NCBI RefSeq assembly: GCF_036347055.1
Contig: NZ_CP108882.1
Coordinates: 7,986,001 to 8,050,000 of the forward strand
DNA length: 64,000 bases
Reading direction: 5' to 3'
DNA from: Streptomyces sp. NBC_00820
GTDB lineage: Bacteria; Actinomycetota; Actinomycetes; Streptomycetales; Streptomycetaceae
The notes under the pieces are model-generated. The model worked only from the letters and a program-made list of their open reading frames with translations. It ran no database searches and had not been told where the DNA came from. Positions 7,334 through 15,670 of this stretch are shown one piece after another. Positions within the stretch are counted from its first letter, which is position 1. The number at the start of each line of letters is the position of its first letter. Both the position numbers and the translations under genes were made by a program.

Positions 7334-10300
7334 CTAGCGGAAGATCTGCTCGATCCCGAAGACGAGTTGGTGGGCTTGGGGCCATCCGGCGTCGATGAAG
7401 GCGTCGCAGATTTCCCGCAGGGCGGTGAGGTTCTCCGGTGTGTGCAGGATGCTCCTGTGGTCGGCCAGGATGCGTTCCACGAATTTTACGCAGGTGCCCA
7501 GGCCCATCGGGTCCATGGTGTATCCGTCTTGTGTGCCAGCTTGTTTGATGATGTCGCGGATCGTCAGAAGAGCTTTTTGTGGGCGATGGTCGGTGATGTA
7601 TTCGTAGATCTCGACCAGGTGGTGGGTGACGGGTGCTGCGGGAACCTGCGCCAGGATCTGGATCACTGGGTCGGCTTCGTCGACGAGCCTGACTTGGTCC
7701 GATGTGGGTGGTGTGCCTTCCCGGTCGATGGCTCCGCTGCCGGAGAAGAGCTGGAAGGCGATGCCGTCGAGCAGTTGAACTTCGGCTTTCAACTGCTCTT
7801 TCTCGCTGTCGGTGAGCTGGTCTGCGCGCCTGATCGCTTCCTGCGCCGAGCGGAGTGCCGGCTCGGCGAGCTCGTGCATGAAATCTAGGGCGCGCTTGCG
7901 GACGGCGGGGTCATTGTGGGTGAGAGCCTTCTGAGAGCGGAGTATGTGGAGGGAACTTGACCAGGCACTTTGCCCCGGCCAGCTATCGATCATTTGATTG
8001 AGTAGTGTTCTGGCCTCTGGCATGGCGTCATAGACCCAGAGAAGTGCTGCAACTGTTGCGCAGGTTGAGGCGGCAGACTCGCGGGCTTCGCTCGGGTTCA
8101 CGCGAGCCGCTACTTGGGCGAGGAGTTGCGTGCCTCGGTGTCGGTCGCTCATGCGTAGGGCAGCTGCCTCGACCGTTGCGCTCAGGACGGCATCGTCCGA
8201 TTCCTGCTGGGCGAGCAGTTCGAGGAGTTCCCAGGCGGTGTCCGGGGAGCTGCGTGCGACAAACGGTGCTGTTTTGGCGATGGTGTGCCGGATCTGTCCG
8301 ACAGGGTCCGCAGAGAGCTCGAGGATCGCCTTGCCCACCTCCGCGGTGTAGTGCTCGGGCACCAGGCACAGCTGCCCGAGTCCACGGGCTGCCTCGGTGC
8401 GCGGGCCTTGCGGGATGAGCATGGTGTAGTTGGCGTTCTGATCTGTCGGCTCAGGACGTGGGCTGCTCTTCAGCGACAGCAGGATGGACCGGGCGTGGTC
8501 CAGGGCTGATGGCGGCGCCTGGATGGTGCGTGTCCAGATTTCGGCTGCCTTGGCCACGAGGGTTTCTGCTTCGTTGCGCACTGCTACGGAGGATGCCTGG
8601 ACCAGAGCTGCCTCAAGCGCGGTGACGACCGGGACGCAGGAAGTGATCTCGTCCGGAGTCGGGGCGCCGTTGAGGTAGGTGTCGGTGAACCGGCGGACTT
8701 CGTCGCTCAGGATCTGTACGGTCTCGTCTGCAGGGTTGCCGCTGGCCGCGACCGGTGTCGGGTTCAGGCCGGCCCAGGCCAGATCGTCGTCCTCGTCGTC
8801 GTTATCGATGGCTGCGGCCTGGGGCTGGTGGTCGTGGGCCAAGGACTGATCGATGAGGTGTTCTGCCGAGAGCGCGTTGAGGAACATCCGGTACCGGCGA
8901 TCCTCCCGGTCCCAGTCCTGGCTGCCATCGTCGGCGCTGAGGGGCTTCAGCGCGAGCACGGCTGCCTCCAGCCGGCCTGCTTCTGTAGCCCCGAGCGTGG
9001 GATGCAGTGCTCTTGTCAGTGTGGATGCGGGTCCGGCGAGCTCGGGGATGAGTAGCCTCGTCACGAGAGTTGCCGGATCGCTGAAGAAGGCATCGGCGAG
9101 GGCGGGATTGTGGGGCGCGGACAACAGGACACGCCGCCACACGACGGCAGCCTGAGGGGCTGCCGTCAACGCCTCGACCAGCTCCTGGGTTTGCGCGGCG
9201 GTGGCGTTCGACGCGAAGTCCTGAAGGGCGTTGAACAGGGCCGCCGGGTCGTCGTTCGCGTAGCTGGTGCCGAAGTCCGTCAGGTGTGAGCCGTCCTCCT
9301 GGATCGTGACTGCGTGGCTGTTCAAGATCATCTGATGTTCTGTCGGCTGGGTATGTCCGAGGGTGCTCAGCCGGGTGAGGATGGACAGTGCGCGTCGGGA
9401 ATCGGTTCGCAGGAGGTCGGGGAAGTACTGGACTAGGGGATACTTGGCTGCGCCGAAGTCCTGTCGGCGGTTGGACAGCAACGTCAGGACGGCGCCTGAG
9501 CCCATCTGTGTGGTTTCGGAAGAGTTCTCTTCATGGCTGAGCGTTGTGACGTAGAGGTCTTCCACGAGTGCGGGCATTAGCCCTGTCAGCTGTTCGACCT
9601 CGTGGGTCAGGGCCACAAGGTCGTTGTAGCCCCGTTCCTGCAGTTGCGGTGGTTCCAGGGCGCGCCTGAGCAGAGTTTCGGTTGCCTGCGGATCGCTGGT
9701 AGCTGTCTGGATCACTGCGGGGATGGCCAGTCGCGCCCACAGAGTGGGTGGCTGAGTCCAGATATGTTCCAGCAGGCGCCGCGCGGCCAAGCCACACTGT
9801 TGCAGGGACGCCGTAGTGAGGATCGTGTGGTGGGATGCCAAGTCGGTGACCAGGACACCCAACGCGGAGCCGGCGTGCTCGGGTGTGTGGGAAAGCCGCT
9901 CAGCTGCATCCGCCCACACGCCCGGGTTCGCGAGACTGCCTTCTTTGATTCTGATGGAGACGACGACGGCGATCGCCCCCAGCAGTCGCTTCAGCTCCGC
10001 AGTGCTGTCTGGAACGCCGGCGAGCAGCGGTTCGATTTCTGCGGCGTTGCTGCAATTGCGGACCACGACGTCCGCGATCGCCGGTGCCGTCATGCTTGGC
10101 GATGGCGTGGCCATCAGCTCCAACGCAAGTGTGTAGAACGGGGCTGCCCCCTGTTTCCACGCCATCTGCAGGTACACGTCGATGCTGGGTCGGGCGAAGA
10201 GCAGCAGGTCCGGATCTGCCCGCAAGCACTCCGTCAGACCGTCGCTGAAGGAATCGAAGTAGACCGTCCCCACGGCGTAGTCGAACAGCACATGGTGCGC

Positions 10301-12061
10301 GAACTGAATCGGCCCACGCGCAGGGTTCCCCACGGTAAGCGGTACGCGGCTGAGAACGGATCGGGAAAGCAGGCTGTCCAGGACCGTGGCCGCGGCGATA
10401 TCGCCCTCCAGCACTGTCTGGGCCGGTACAGCAAGTTTCCTCTCACGCGCCGTTGCCGCGCACAGTCGCACCAGCAGGGCTTCCCTGGCGGTGCCGCCGG
10501 CCCCGTCCGAAACGCGTGCCTGCCAGTAGCGGTCCAGCAGATCCGGCCTGCTGTCGATCCCGCGAAGATCTGATGCTGCCGAGCCTTCCAGCAGGAGTTC
10601 AGCAGCCAGGCGCAGATTGAAGGTGTTGAGCATCAGCCGTCGCTGCTGTTCGGAGGCCTGGTCCAGCAGGCTCCTCAGCGCCGGAAAGGCATCACTGACT
10701 TGTTTCACCTCGTCGTCTGTCAGGTCCTCCACCAGCACGGGGGCGCCTGGGAAAAGGGTGCGCAGGCGACTCGAGTGCTGTAGGTCCCATGTGCGGATTG
10801 AGGCAACCACTCGCCAGCGGGGCAGCTGTCGACTGACATTGTCGATGACTGTCCGCCACAGTCCGGCTGAGGCGTCCGCTCGTGCCGCGTCCAAAGCGTC
10901 GATGATCAATAGCCCGGTGCTGCCGGGAGACCACTCGGCCAGGACATCGACGAAGGAGTGCTGCAGCCCCAATTCCGTGCGAAGCTCACCAATGCTCTCA
11001 GCAGCAAGGCTACTGACCTGCATGAAGACCAATGGCCGGCCTTGAGCAGCTACCTCACGAGCCAACCCGTGCAGAACCACTGTCTTACCGGCCCCAGGTT
11101 CACCCACGAGGAGGAACGACTCGTCCTGTGAGCGCGCATCCAGCCCAGTCGTCATACTGCGCTCGATTGCCACCGGATCGTGCGGCGCGGGGATGGTGGT
11201 GAGCCCGTGGTCCAACTCGTCGAGAGCCTGCTTCGTGAACTTCGTCAAGAGCTCCACATCTGCGGTGAAATCCTTGATCGTGGCCAGTGCGATGGTGGCC
11301 GACGACAGTTTTTCCTGCAGCTGCGCCACGTCGGCGCCGGAATGCAGGATGGCCAATTGTGCGCAGGCACCGAGGAGCACGTTCCAGGCGGCCTCCGCTT
11401 GAGCGGCGTCGCTGAGTACGGTCATGCGCAGCAGCCCGAGAGCCTCGCGCTCTGCCTGGCCGCCGGACTCTACATCCAGGGTCCAGACGTAGCAGCAGGC
11501 CAAGAATGCCCGGAGCTCGGCAGCCGACGGCGCTGTGCCTCGCTGCTTCTCCCACTGCCGGCGGACATGCGCCACGAACGTGTTGTGAGCGGCGACCTTG
11601 GTGGCGTTGAGGCCCAGGGAGGTCACGTCTTTTTCGACGGGCTCGCCACGGAGCCGGTCCAGGGCTTGGGCGAGATCGACTCTCACCGTTCCTGATGCCT
11701 CGGAGGACGTGACGAGGACCAGACGTTCATGCGCGTGGCCGGGCAGCAGGTGCTGCTGTACGAACTGTGCGGCCGTCTTGGCCATTTCGCTAGTTGCCCG
11801 GATAGACATGCCGATGGTCCGTTTTGCCTGCAGGACCAGGGTGATCCCATCGGAGGTGTCTACCCGGCAGTCATCGACGGGCTCCCCGGTTTCGCACGCA
11901 ACTTGCTGCACCGACCCGGTCCACAGGCCCCGGACGGCGGGGGCAGCCGTGCCAGCCAAGGAGGTAACAGCAAGCCACGCTGCCACGCGATGCTGGTAGT
12001 CGAAGCCTCCCGCTCCGGCGCTGCCACCGGCATCCGACCTCGCTGCCTTGCTCGCAGTCAC
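7334..12061 (-). CDS. Avs-like STAND NTPase with nuclease-like N terminus
   Basis: About 1575 residues from GTG 12061, preferred because GAGGGGA lies 6 bases upstream; an in-frame ATG at 12118 adds 19 residues. Numbered from that ATG: residues 37-42 (GGFDYQ) and the D83/D87...Q97-A-K99 pattern resemble the Cap4/DUF4297 type PD-(D/E)XK nuclease; Walker A GEPGAGKT at 339-346; Walker B LLIIDALD at 403-410; the last ~900 residues are helical repeats. This architecture matches antiviral STAND proteins, which sense phage proteins through C-terminal repeats, oligomerise and degrade DNA. Single gene, divergent from the recombinase relic; an IS sits 20 bases beyond its stop. The exact Avs type is not assigned. 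Confidence 0.7.
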   Translation of the reverse strand: MTASKAARSDAGGSAGAGGFDYQHRVAAWLAVTSLAGTAAPAVRGLWTGSVQQVACETGEPVDDCRVDTSDGITLVLQAKRTIGMSIRATSEMAKTAAQFVQQHLLPGHAHERLVLVTSSEASGTVRVDLAQALDRLRGEPVEKDVTSLGLNATKVAAHNTFVAHVRRQWEKQRGTAPSAAELRAFLACCYVWTLDVESGGQAEREALGLLRMTVLSDAAQAEAAWNVLLGACAQLAILHSGADVAQLQEKLSSATIALATIKDFTADVELLTKFTKQALDELDHGLTTIPAPHDPVAIERSMTTGLDARSQDESFLLVGEPGAGKTVVLHGLAREVAAQGRPLVFMQVSSLAAESIGELRTELGLQHSFVDVLAEWSPGSTGLLIIDALDAARADASAGLWRTVIDNVSRQLPRWRVVASIRTWDLQHSSRLRTLFPGAPVLVEDLTDDEVKQVSDAFPALRSLLDQASEQQRRLMLNTFNLRLAAELLLEGSAASDLRGIDSRPDLLDRYWQARVSDGAGGTAREALLVRLCAATARERKLAVPAQTVLEGDIAAATVLDSLLSRSVLSRVPLTVGNPARGPIQFAHHVLFDYAVGTVYFDSFSDGLTECLRADPDLLLFARPSIDVYLQMAWKQGAAPFYTLALELMATPSPSMTAPAIADVVVRNCSNAAEIEPLLAGVPDSTAELKRLLGAIAVVVSIRIKEGSLANPGVWADAAERLSHTPEHAGSALGVLVTDLASHHTILTTASLQQCGLAARRLLEHIWTQPPTLWARLAIPAVIQTATSDPQATETLLRRALEPPQLQERGYNDLVALTHEVEQLTGLMPALVEDLYVTTLSHEENSSETTQMGSGAVLTLLSNRRQDFGAAKYPLVQYFPDLLRTDSRRALSILTRLSTLGHTQPTEHQMILNSHAVTIQEDGSHLTDFGTSYANDDPAALFNALQDFASNATAAQTQELVEALTAAPQAAVVWRRVLLSAPHNPALADAFFSDPATLVTRLLIPELAGPASTLTRALHPTLGATEAGRLEAAVLALKPLSADDGSQDWDREDRRYRMFLNALSAEHLIDQSLAHDHQPQAAAIDNDDEDDDLAWAGLNPTPVAASGNPADETVQILSDEVRRFTDTYLNGAPTPDEITSCVPVVTALEAALVQASSVAVRNEAETLVAKAAEIWTRTIQAPPSALDHARSILLSLKSSPRPEPTDQNANYTMLIPQGPRTEAARGLGQLCLVPEHYTAEVGKAILELSADPVGQIRHTIAKTAPFVARSSPDTAWELLELLAQQESDDAVLSATVEAAALRMSDRHRGTQLLAQVAARVNPSEARESAASTCATVAALLWVYDAMPEARTLLNQMIDSWPGQSAWSSSLHILRSQKALTHNDPAVRKRALDFMHELAEPALRSAQEAIRRADQLTDSEKEQLKAEVQLLDGIAFQLFSGSGAIDREGTPPTSDQVRLVDEADPVIQILAQVPAAPVTHHLVEIYEYITDHRPQKALLTIRDIIKQAGTQDGYTMDPMGLGTCVKFVERILADHRSILHTPENLTALREICDAFIDAGWPQAHQLVFGIEQIFR

Positions 12062-12291
12062 TGGCGGTCCCCTCGCTTCGGCTGGCTGAGAGAGAAACCT
12101 ACCGGCCCCGTCCGACAATCAGAGTGAACCCGGCTCATCGGCATGACCGGAGCTGATAATTGGTGCGGTGAGGGGCCCTGTAGTCCGCCATTGCCGTGTG
12201 CGAGTGACGTTTGGCGTGGATGTCACCTGGGGGGGATGAATGCTCGCGTGAACCCACGGCCGGTCAGCACCGTGGTGGTTACGGTCCGGGG

Positions 12292-12950
12292 ATGGATCCA
12301 GGGTTCATGGCGGAGCGGGCGATCGACCCGTCCACCAGTGCAGCGCGGTGGGTGGTCGCTGACAGCCTTACGTTGGAGTTGCATCTGGAGGCGTCGGTGT
12401 TCATCACCTCGCTGCGGGCGCGGGACCTCTCGCCGAATACCGAGCGGGCCTACGCGGGGCGGGTCGCATTGTACCTGAGCTACTGCAGTGGCCAGCGCCT
12501 GGACTGGCGGATGCCGAGCTTCCTGTCGTTGTCGGGGTTCCAACGCTGGCTGGTCACTGAGCCGCTGCCGCCGCGCGGGCATCGGGCGCGGGCGGGCAGG
12601 CCGGTGGTGCGTTCGCAGAACACGGCGAACGCGGTGATGACTGCGGTGGCTTCCTTCTTGCGGTTCTGCGTGGCGAACGGCTGGGTACAGCCGAGTGTCG
12701 CCGGCCTGCTGTCGCAGCCCAAGTACCTGATGCAATGTCCCAGCCGGCTACGACGCTGGGAAGCGCGACCAGTTCCGCACCATCGACGCCGCGGCGTTCC
12801 GGTTCCGGGTGACCGAGCCGGGCTACCAGGACCTGGCGCCGACCCAGATTGCCGAGATGATCGCCCTCGCGCCGCGGGCACGGGACCGGTTCCTCATCGC
12901 ACTGCTGGCCTGCATGGGCCTACGGATCGGCGAGGCCCTCGGACTGCACG
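12292..12950 (+). pseudogene. Tyrosine recombinase/integrase, frameshifted and truncated
   Basis: Residues from ATG 12292 give a core-binding SAM-like domain (SLRARDLSPNTERAYAGRVA; ANAVMTAVASFLRFCVANGW). At about 12740 the homology moves to another frame (AGYDAGKRDQFRTI), continuing to the start of the catalytic domain with box I 'GLRIGEALGLH' near 12917-12949. After that the frame loses similarity; the H-x-x-R and Tyr motifs are missing. It is a dead recombinase, probably from an integrative element or integron-like array. Confidence 0.8.
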
Positions 12951-13096
12951 GCCAGAGTGCGGTCGCAGCTTCGACAACGCCCCGCCCTCAGATCCAGGGT
13001 CCGGTAAGCCGGTTGTCCTGATCCGCCCCCGAGTCAGCTTGGCCCTGGGATGATCAGGCCGTTACTGGACAGCAGCGAAAGGTGAGGGGGAGCGCG

Positions 13097-13489
13097 GTGT
13101 GGGACTACTCGGAACTCAGCGCGGAGGCACGCAAGCTAGGAGGCCCTGATGCCCTACGGGCAGCCTACGTCCAGCTCGGGCGGCGGCTAGGCCAGCGGCG
13201 AGCCTTCATTCTCGGTGCCCTTGCCGTCGGCGTGCCGGTGGCTGGGTGGAAGGTCTTGAAGGACTACCGCGACCGCCGCGCCGTCGCCGCTTCCCAGGCC
13301 ACGGTCGTGACCTCCGAGGCCGCGCCCGCGACGGAGGAGGCCGTAGTCGCCGAGGCGGAGGCTGTACTCACGGCCGTCGACGTCACGCCGGTGGTCGATG
13401 AGCCGGAGCCGGAGCCCGCCGCCGAGTCCTCACCCTCGGCCACCGCAGCCCAGTCCACCCCAGCGGCCGGCGGACCATTCAGCGCGTAG
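13097..13489 (+). CDS. Small membrane-anchored protein, acidic tail
   Basis: 130 residues from GTG 13097, chosen because GAGGGGGAG lies just upstream. One transmembrane helix at about 34-53 (AFILGALAVGVPVAGWKVL) is followed by a basic stop-transfer (KDYRDRR) and an Ala/Glu/Pro-rich low-complexity tail. Probably a single-pass protein with its tail on one side of the membrane. No family is recognised; it stands alone between the recombinase relic and an IS. Confidence 0.5.
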   Translation: MWDYSELSAEARKLGGPDALRAAYVQLGRRLGQRRAFILGALAVGVPVAGWKVLKDYRDRRAVAASQATVVTSEAAPATEEAVVAEAEAVLTAVDVTPVVDEPEPEPAAESSPSATAAQSTPAAGGPFSA

Positions 13490-13695
13490 GGGCGCGAACG
13501 CCCCAGCGCTGACTGCTGGGAAGGGCCACGCTAGGACTCCTCGGCCCTCCCTCGCGCAGTGCGCCGGCCACCCGACCGGGGCCTCCCGGTACGGGCGCAG
13601 CTTCGGCAGCAGCTCGGTGAGCGGGGGAGGACGCTAGTAGCCTCGCCTACTCCTCTGACAAATCCGCTAACGATCACTAGGACCTGTCCGGTCGA

Positions 13696-14624
13696 TCATG
13701 TTCGGAGCCAGATGGTGAGGGCTGCAGCGGTTACGGTGCCGAGGTAGACGTAACGGCGCTTGTCATAGCGGGTGGCCACCGCCCGGTGCTGCTTCAGACG
13801 GTTGATGGCCCGCTCGACGGTGTTGCGTTTCTTGTACCGCTCTTCGTCGAAGCCCGGTGGCCGTCCGCCGCTCGACCCTTTGCGTAGGCGGGCGGCCTGG
13901 CTGTCGGTCTTCTCGGGAATCGTGTGCCGGATGCCCCGTTGCCACAGATAGCCGCGGCAGGGCCCGTTGCTGTAGGCCTTGTCGGCCGCGACGCTGTCCG
14001 GCTTCTTGCGCGGCCTGCCCGGCCCGAGCTTCGGGACGCGGATCTTCTCCAGAACCGGCTTGAACTGCGTGCAGTCCGCCCCCTGACCTGGCGTGACGAC
14101 CAGGGACAGCGGGCGACAGCGGCCGTCCGCACTCAGGTGGAGCTTAGTGGTGAACCCGCCTCGCGAGCACCCGAGGCTCTCACCTCCCGCACTACCTCCA
14201 CCAGGCGGGCGTGCAGGCTCTGCCACGGCGTTTCGACCTGATGTCCTGGCTCTTCGGCCCCCTTTGACGCGAGGGGCGGCGGGTCGGTGAGGGCGCCCGC
14301 CGCATGCTGATGCGCCCGCACGATGGTGGAGTCGACCGAGACGTCCCAGTCAATCTCCCCGACCGCGTCGGCCTGGGCCTGGACCTGTTGGAGCAGACGC
14401 TCCCACGTCCCGTCGGCCGACCACATCCGGTGCCGTTCGTAGACGGTCTTCCATGGCCCGACCCGTTCGGGCAGGTCACGCCACTGCACGCCGGTCCGTG
14501 CCCGGTGCAGAATCCCGTCGATCACCTGCCGGTGATCCCGCCACCGGCCACAACGCCTGTTGCTGACCGGCAGGAACGGCCGCAGCCGTGCCCACTCGGC
14601 ATCACTCAGATCACCCCGCCCCAT
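13696..14624 (-). CDS. IS5-family transposase, two overlapping frames
   Basis: The first frame (14624-14133) carries the N-terminal domain (DLSDAEWARLRPFLPVSNRR) and the first catalytic Asp in 'DVSVDSTIVRAHQH'. The second frame (to 13696) carries SRGGFTTKLHLSADGRCRPL, an 'AADKAYSN' Asp region and the Glu in NTVERAINRLKQ. The frames overlap at about 14133-14226. A fused product of about 285 residues would be a normal IS5 transposase, so either programmed frameshifting or a disabling mutation is present. I see no A6-type slippery run in the overlap, which favours mutation slightly. Confidence 0.75.
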
Positions 14625-14680
14625 GACAGGAAGAACGACCAGACCACATGCCGGTCACAAGATCACACGAACCCTGCTCC

Positions 14681-15154
14681 CTACTCCGCGACGAAGGGTG
14701 CGTATCCGACCGGGACCTCGCTCACCTGAAGGTCCGAGAAGAGCAAGGTCAGGTTGTGTGCGTTGGTCTCAATGCGTACCTCATGGAAGTCGATCCCGAG
14801 GGCCTTCGACCAGCGGCGGGTCTCCTCCGACTCAGGAAGGAGCTTGGCTCCCGGGTACAGGCCGTGCCACTTCACGCCCCAGACGTATCCGTCGAGGTCG
14901 ATACCGGTTTCGTGGTCGATGAGCCGGTCGTCCAAAGAGATCCGCCAGGTCTCCGCCGGCACCGACGTCTCGCATCGGGCCTCGACGCAGTACCGGAAGA
15001 GATACCGCAGGTGGGACGGCGTGATACCGGTACGGGGATCAGCCGTCGCGTAGACGATTACCTCGTAGTCGCGCATGTAGTTGGTGTATCCGTGGTGGAC
15101 GACAGCGTGATCGAAGGTCTCGTCCAGCATCTGTTCAAGTACGGCGGTATCCAT
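14681..15154 (-). CDS. IS passenger: conserved hypothetical protein
   Basis: 157 residues, ATG 15154 preceded by GAAGGA. It is a soluble alpha/beta protein with regular coding character: 'DETFDHAVVHHGYTNYMRDYEVIVYATADPRTG' region, then WGVKWHGLYPGAKLLPESEE. I recognise it only as a commonly found Streptomyces hypothetical protein. It lies inside the IS inverted repeats, 56 bases upstream of the transposase start and on the same strand, so it can move with the element and may drive transposase transcription. Confidence 0.65.
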   Translation of the reverse strand: MDTAVLEQMLDETFDHAVVHHGYTNYMRDYEVIVYATADPRTGITPSHLRYLFRYCVEARCETSVPAETWRISLDDRLIDHETGIDLDGYVWGVKWHGLYPGAKLLPESEETRRWSKALGIDFHEVRIETNAHNLTLLFSDLQVSEVPVGYAPFVAE

Positions 15155-15246
15155 GCCGTCCTTCTACCTCACTCGACGAGACCTTCAACAACGAGATCAC
15201 GGGCGTCAGACACCGTCACCTCAAAGATCGACCGGACAGGTCCTAG

Positions 15247-15670
15247 GTGAATGGTGCGCTGACATGTGTATCTAGTGATCGTTTCAGGATCTCTTGCTGC
15301 GGTGTGGCAATGGATCTGACCTGAGGTTTCCTGGGGCAGTTGGCATGCAGGCAGGCTCTGAGGTGCAGATTTAGTGATCGTTTCGGAGCATGGTGATCGG
15401 CTCTGGATTTCGTTATGGCTGCGTGGCCTGGGCGGCTAGGTTTGTGCTGGTCAGACATCCGATGGCGCATCTACGACGGTTGCCGATGTGCGAGCTGAGG
15501 ATCGATCGCTCTTTCGTGGCGCAGGTCGCCGTCTGCTCGCCGGTGCCTGGGATTCTGGCGCCTCCACCTGAACGCGGGGGCGGAGGCCTGTGGACGACCG
15601 TGGCCGAAGGGCTGTGAGGAGGCGGGAAGCCGCGCCCACCGCGCGAGAGTTGCCCCGATCGTTCGGCTGG
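15247..15670. other. Gene-free region with two short repeats
   Basis: No gene is supported. It contains TAGTGATCGTTTC twice (15273-15285 and 15372-15384). The second starts the 82-base segment 15373-15454 that is shared in diverged form with 4834-4915. The segment may be the end of an old mobile element next to which the IS at 13677-15246 landed. Confidence 0.4.

Larger units (their letters stand above)
13677..15246 (-). mobile_element. IS5-family element carrying a passenger gene
   Basis: Perfect 21-base inverted repeats lie at 13677-13697 and 15226-15246 (core GACCTGTCCGGTCGATC). CTAG is at both outer ends and may be the target site. Inside are a two-frame transposase (13696-14624) and, upstream on the same strand, a 157-residue gene (14681-15154) with its own ribosome-binding site. 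At about 1.57 kb the element is longer than a simple IS5 member because of this passenger. Confidence 0.85.
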
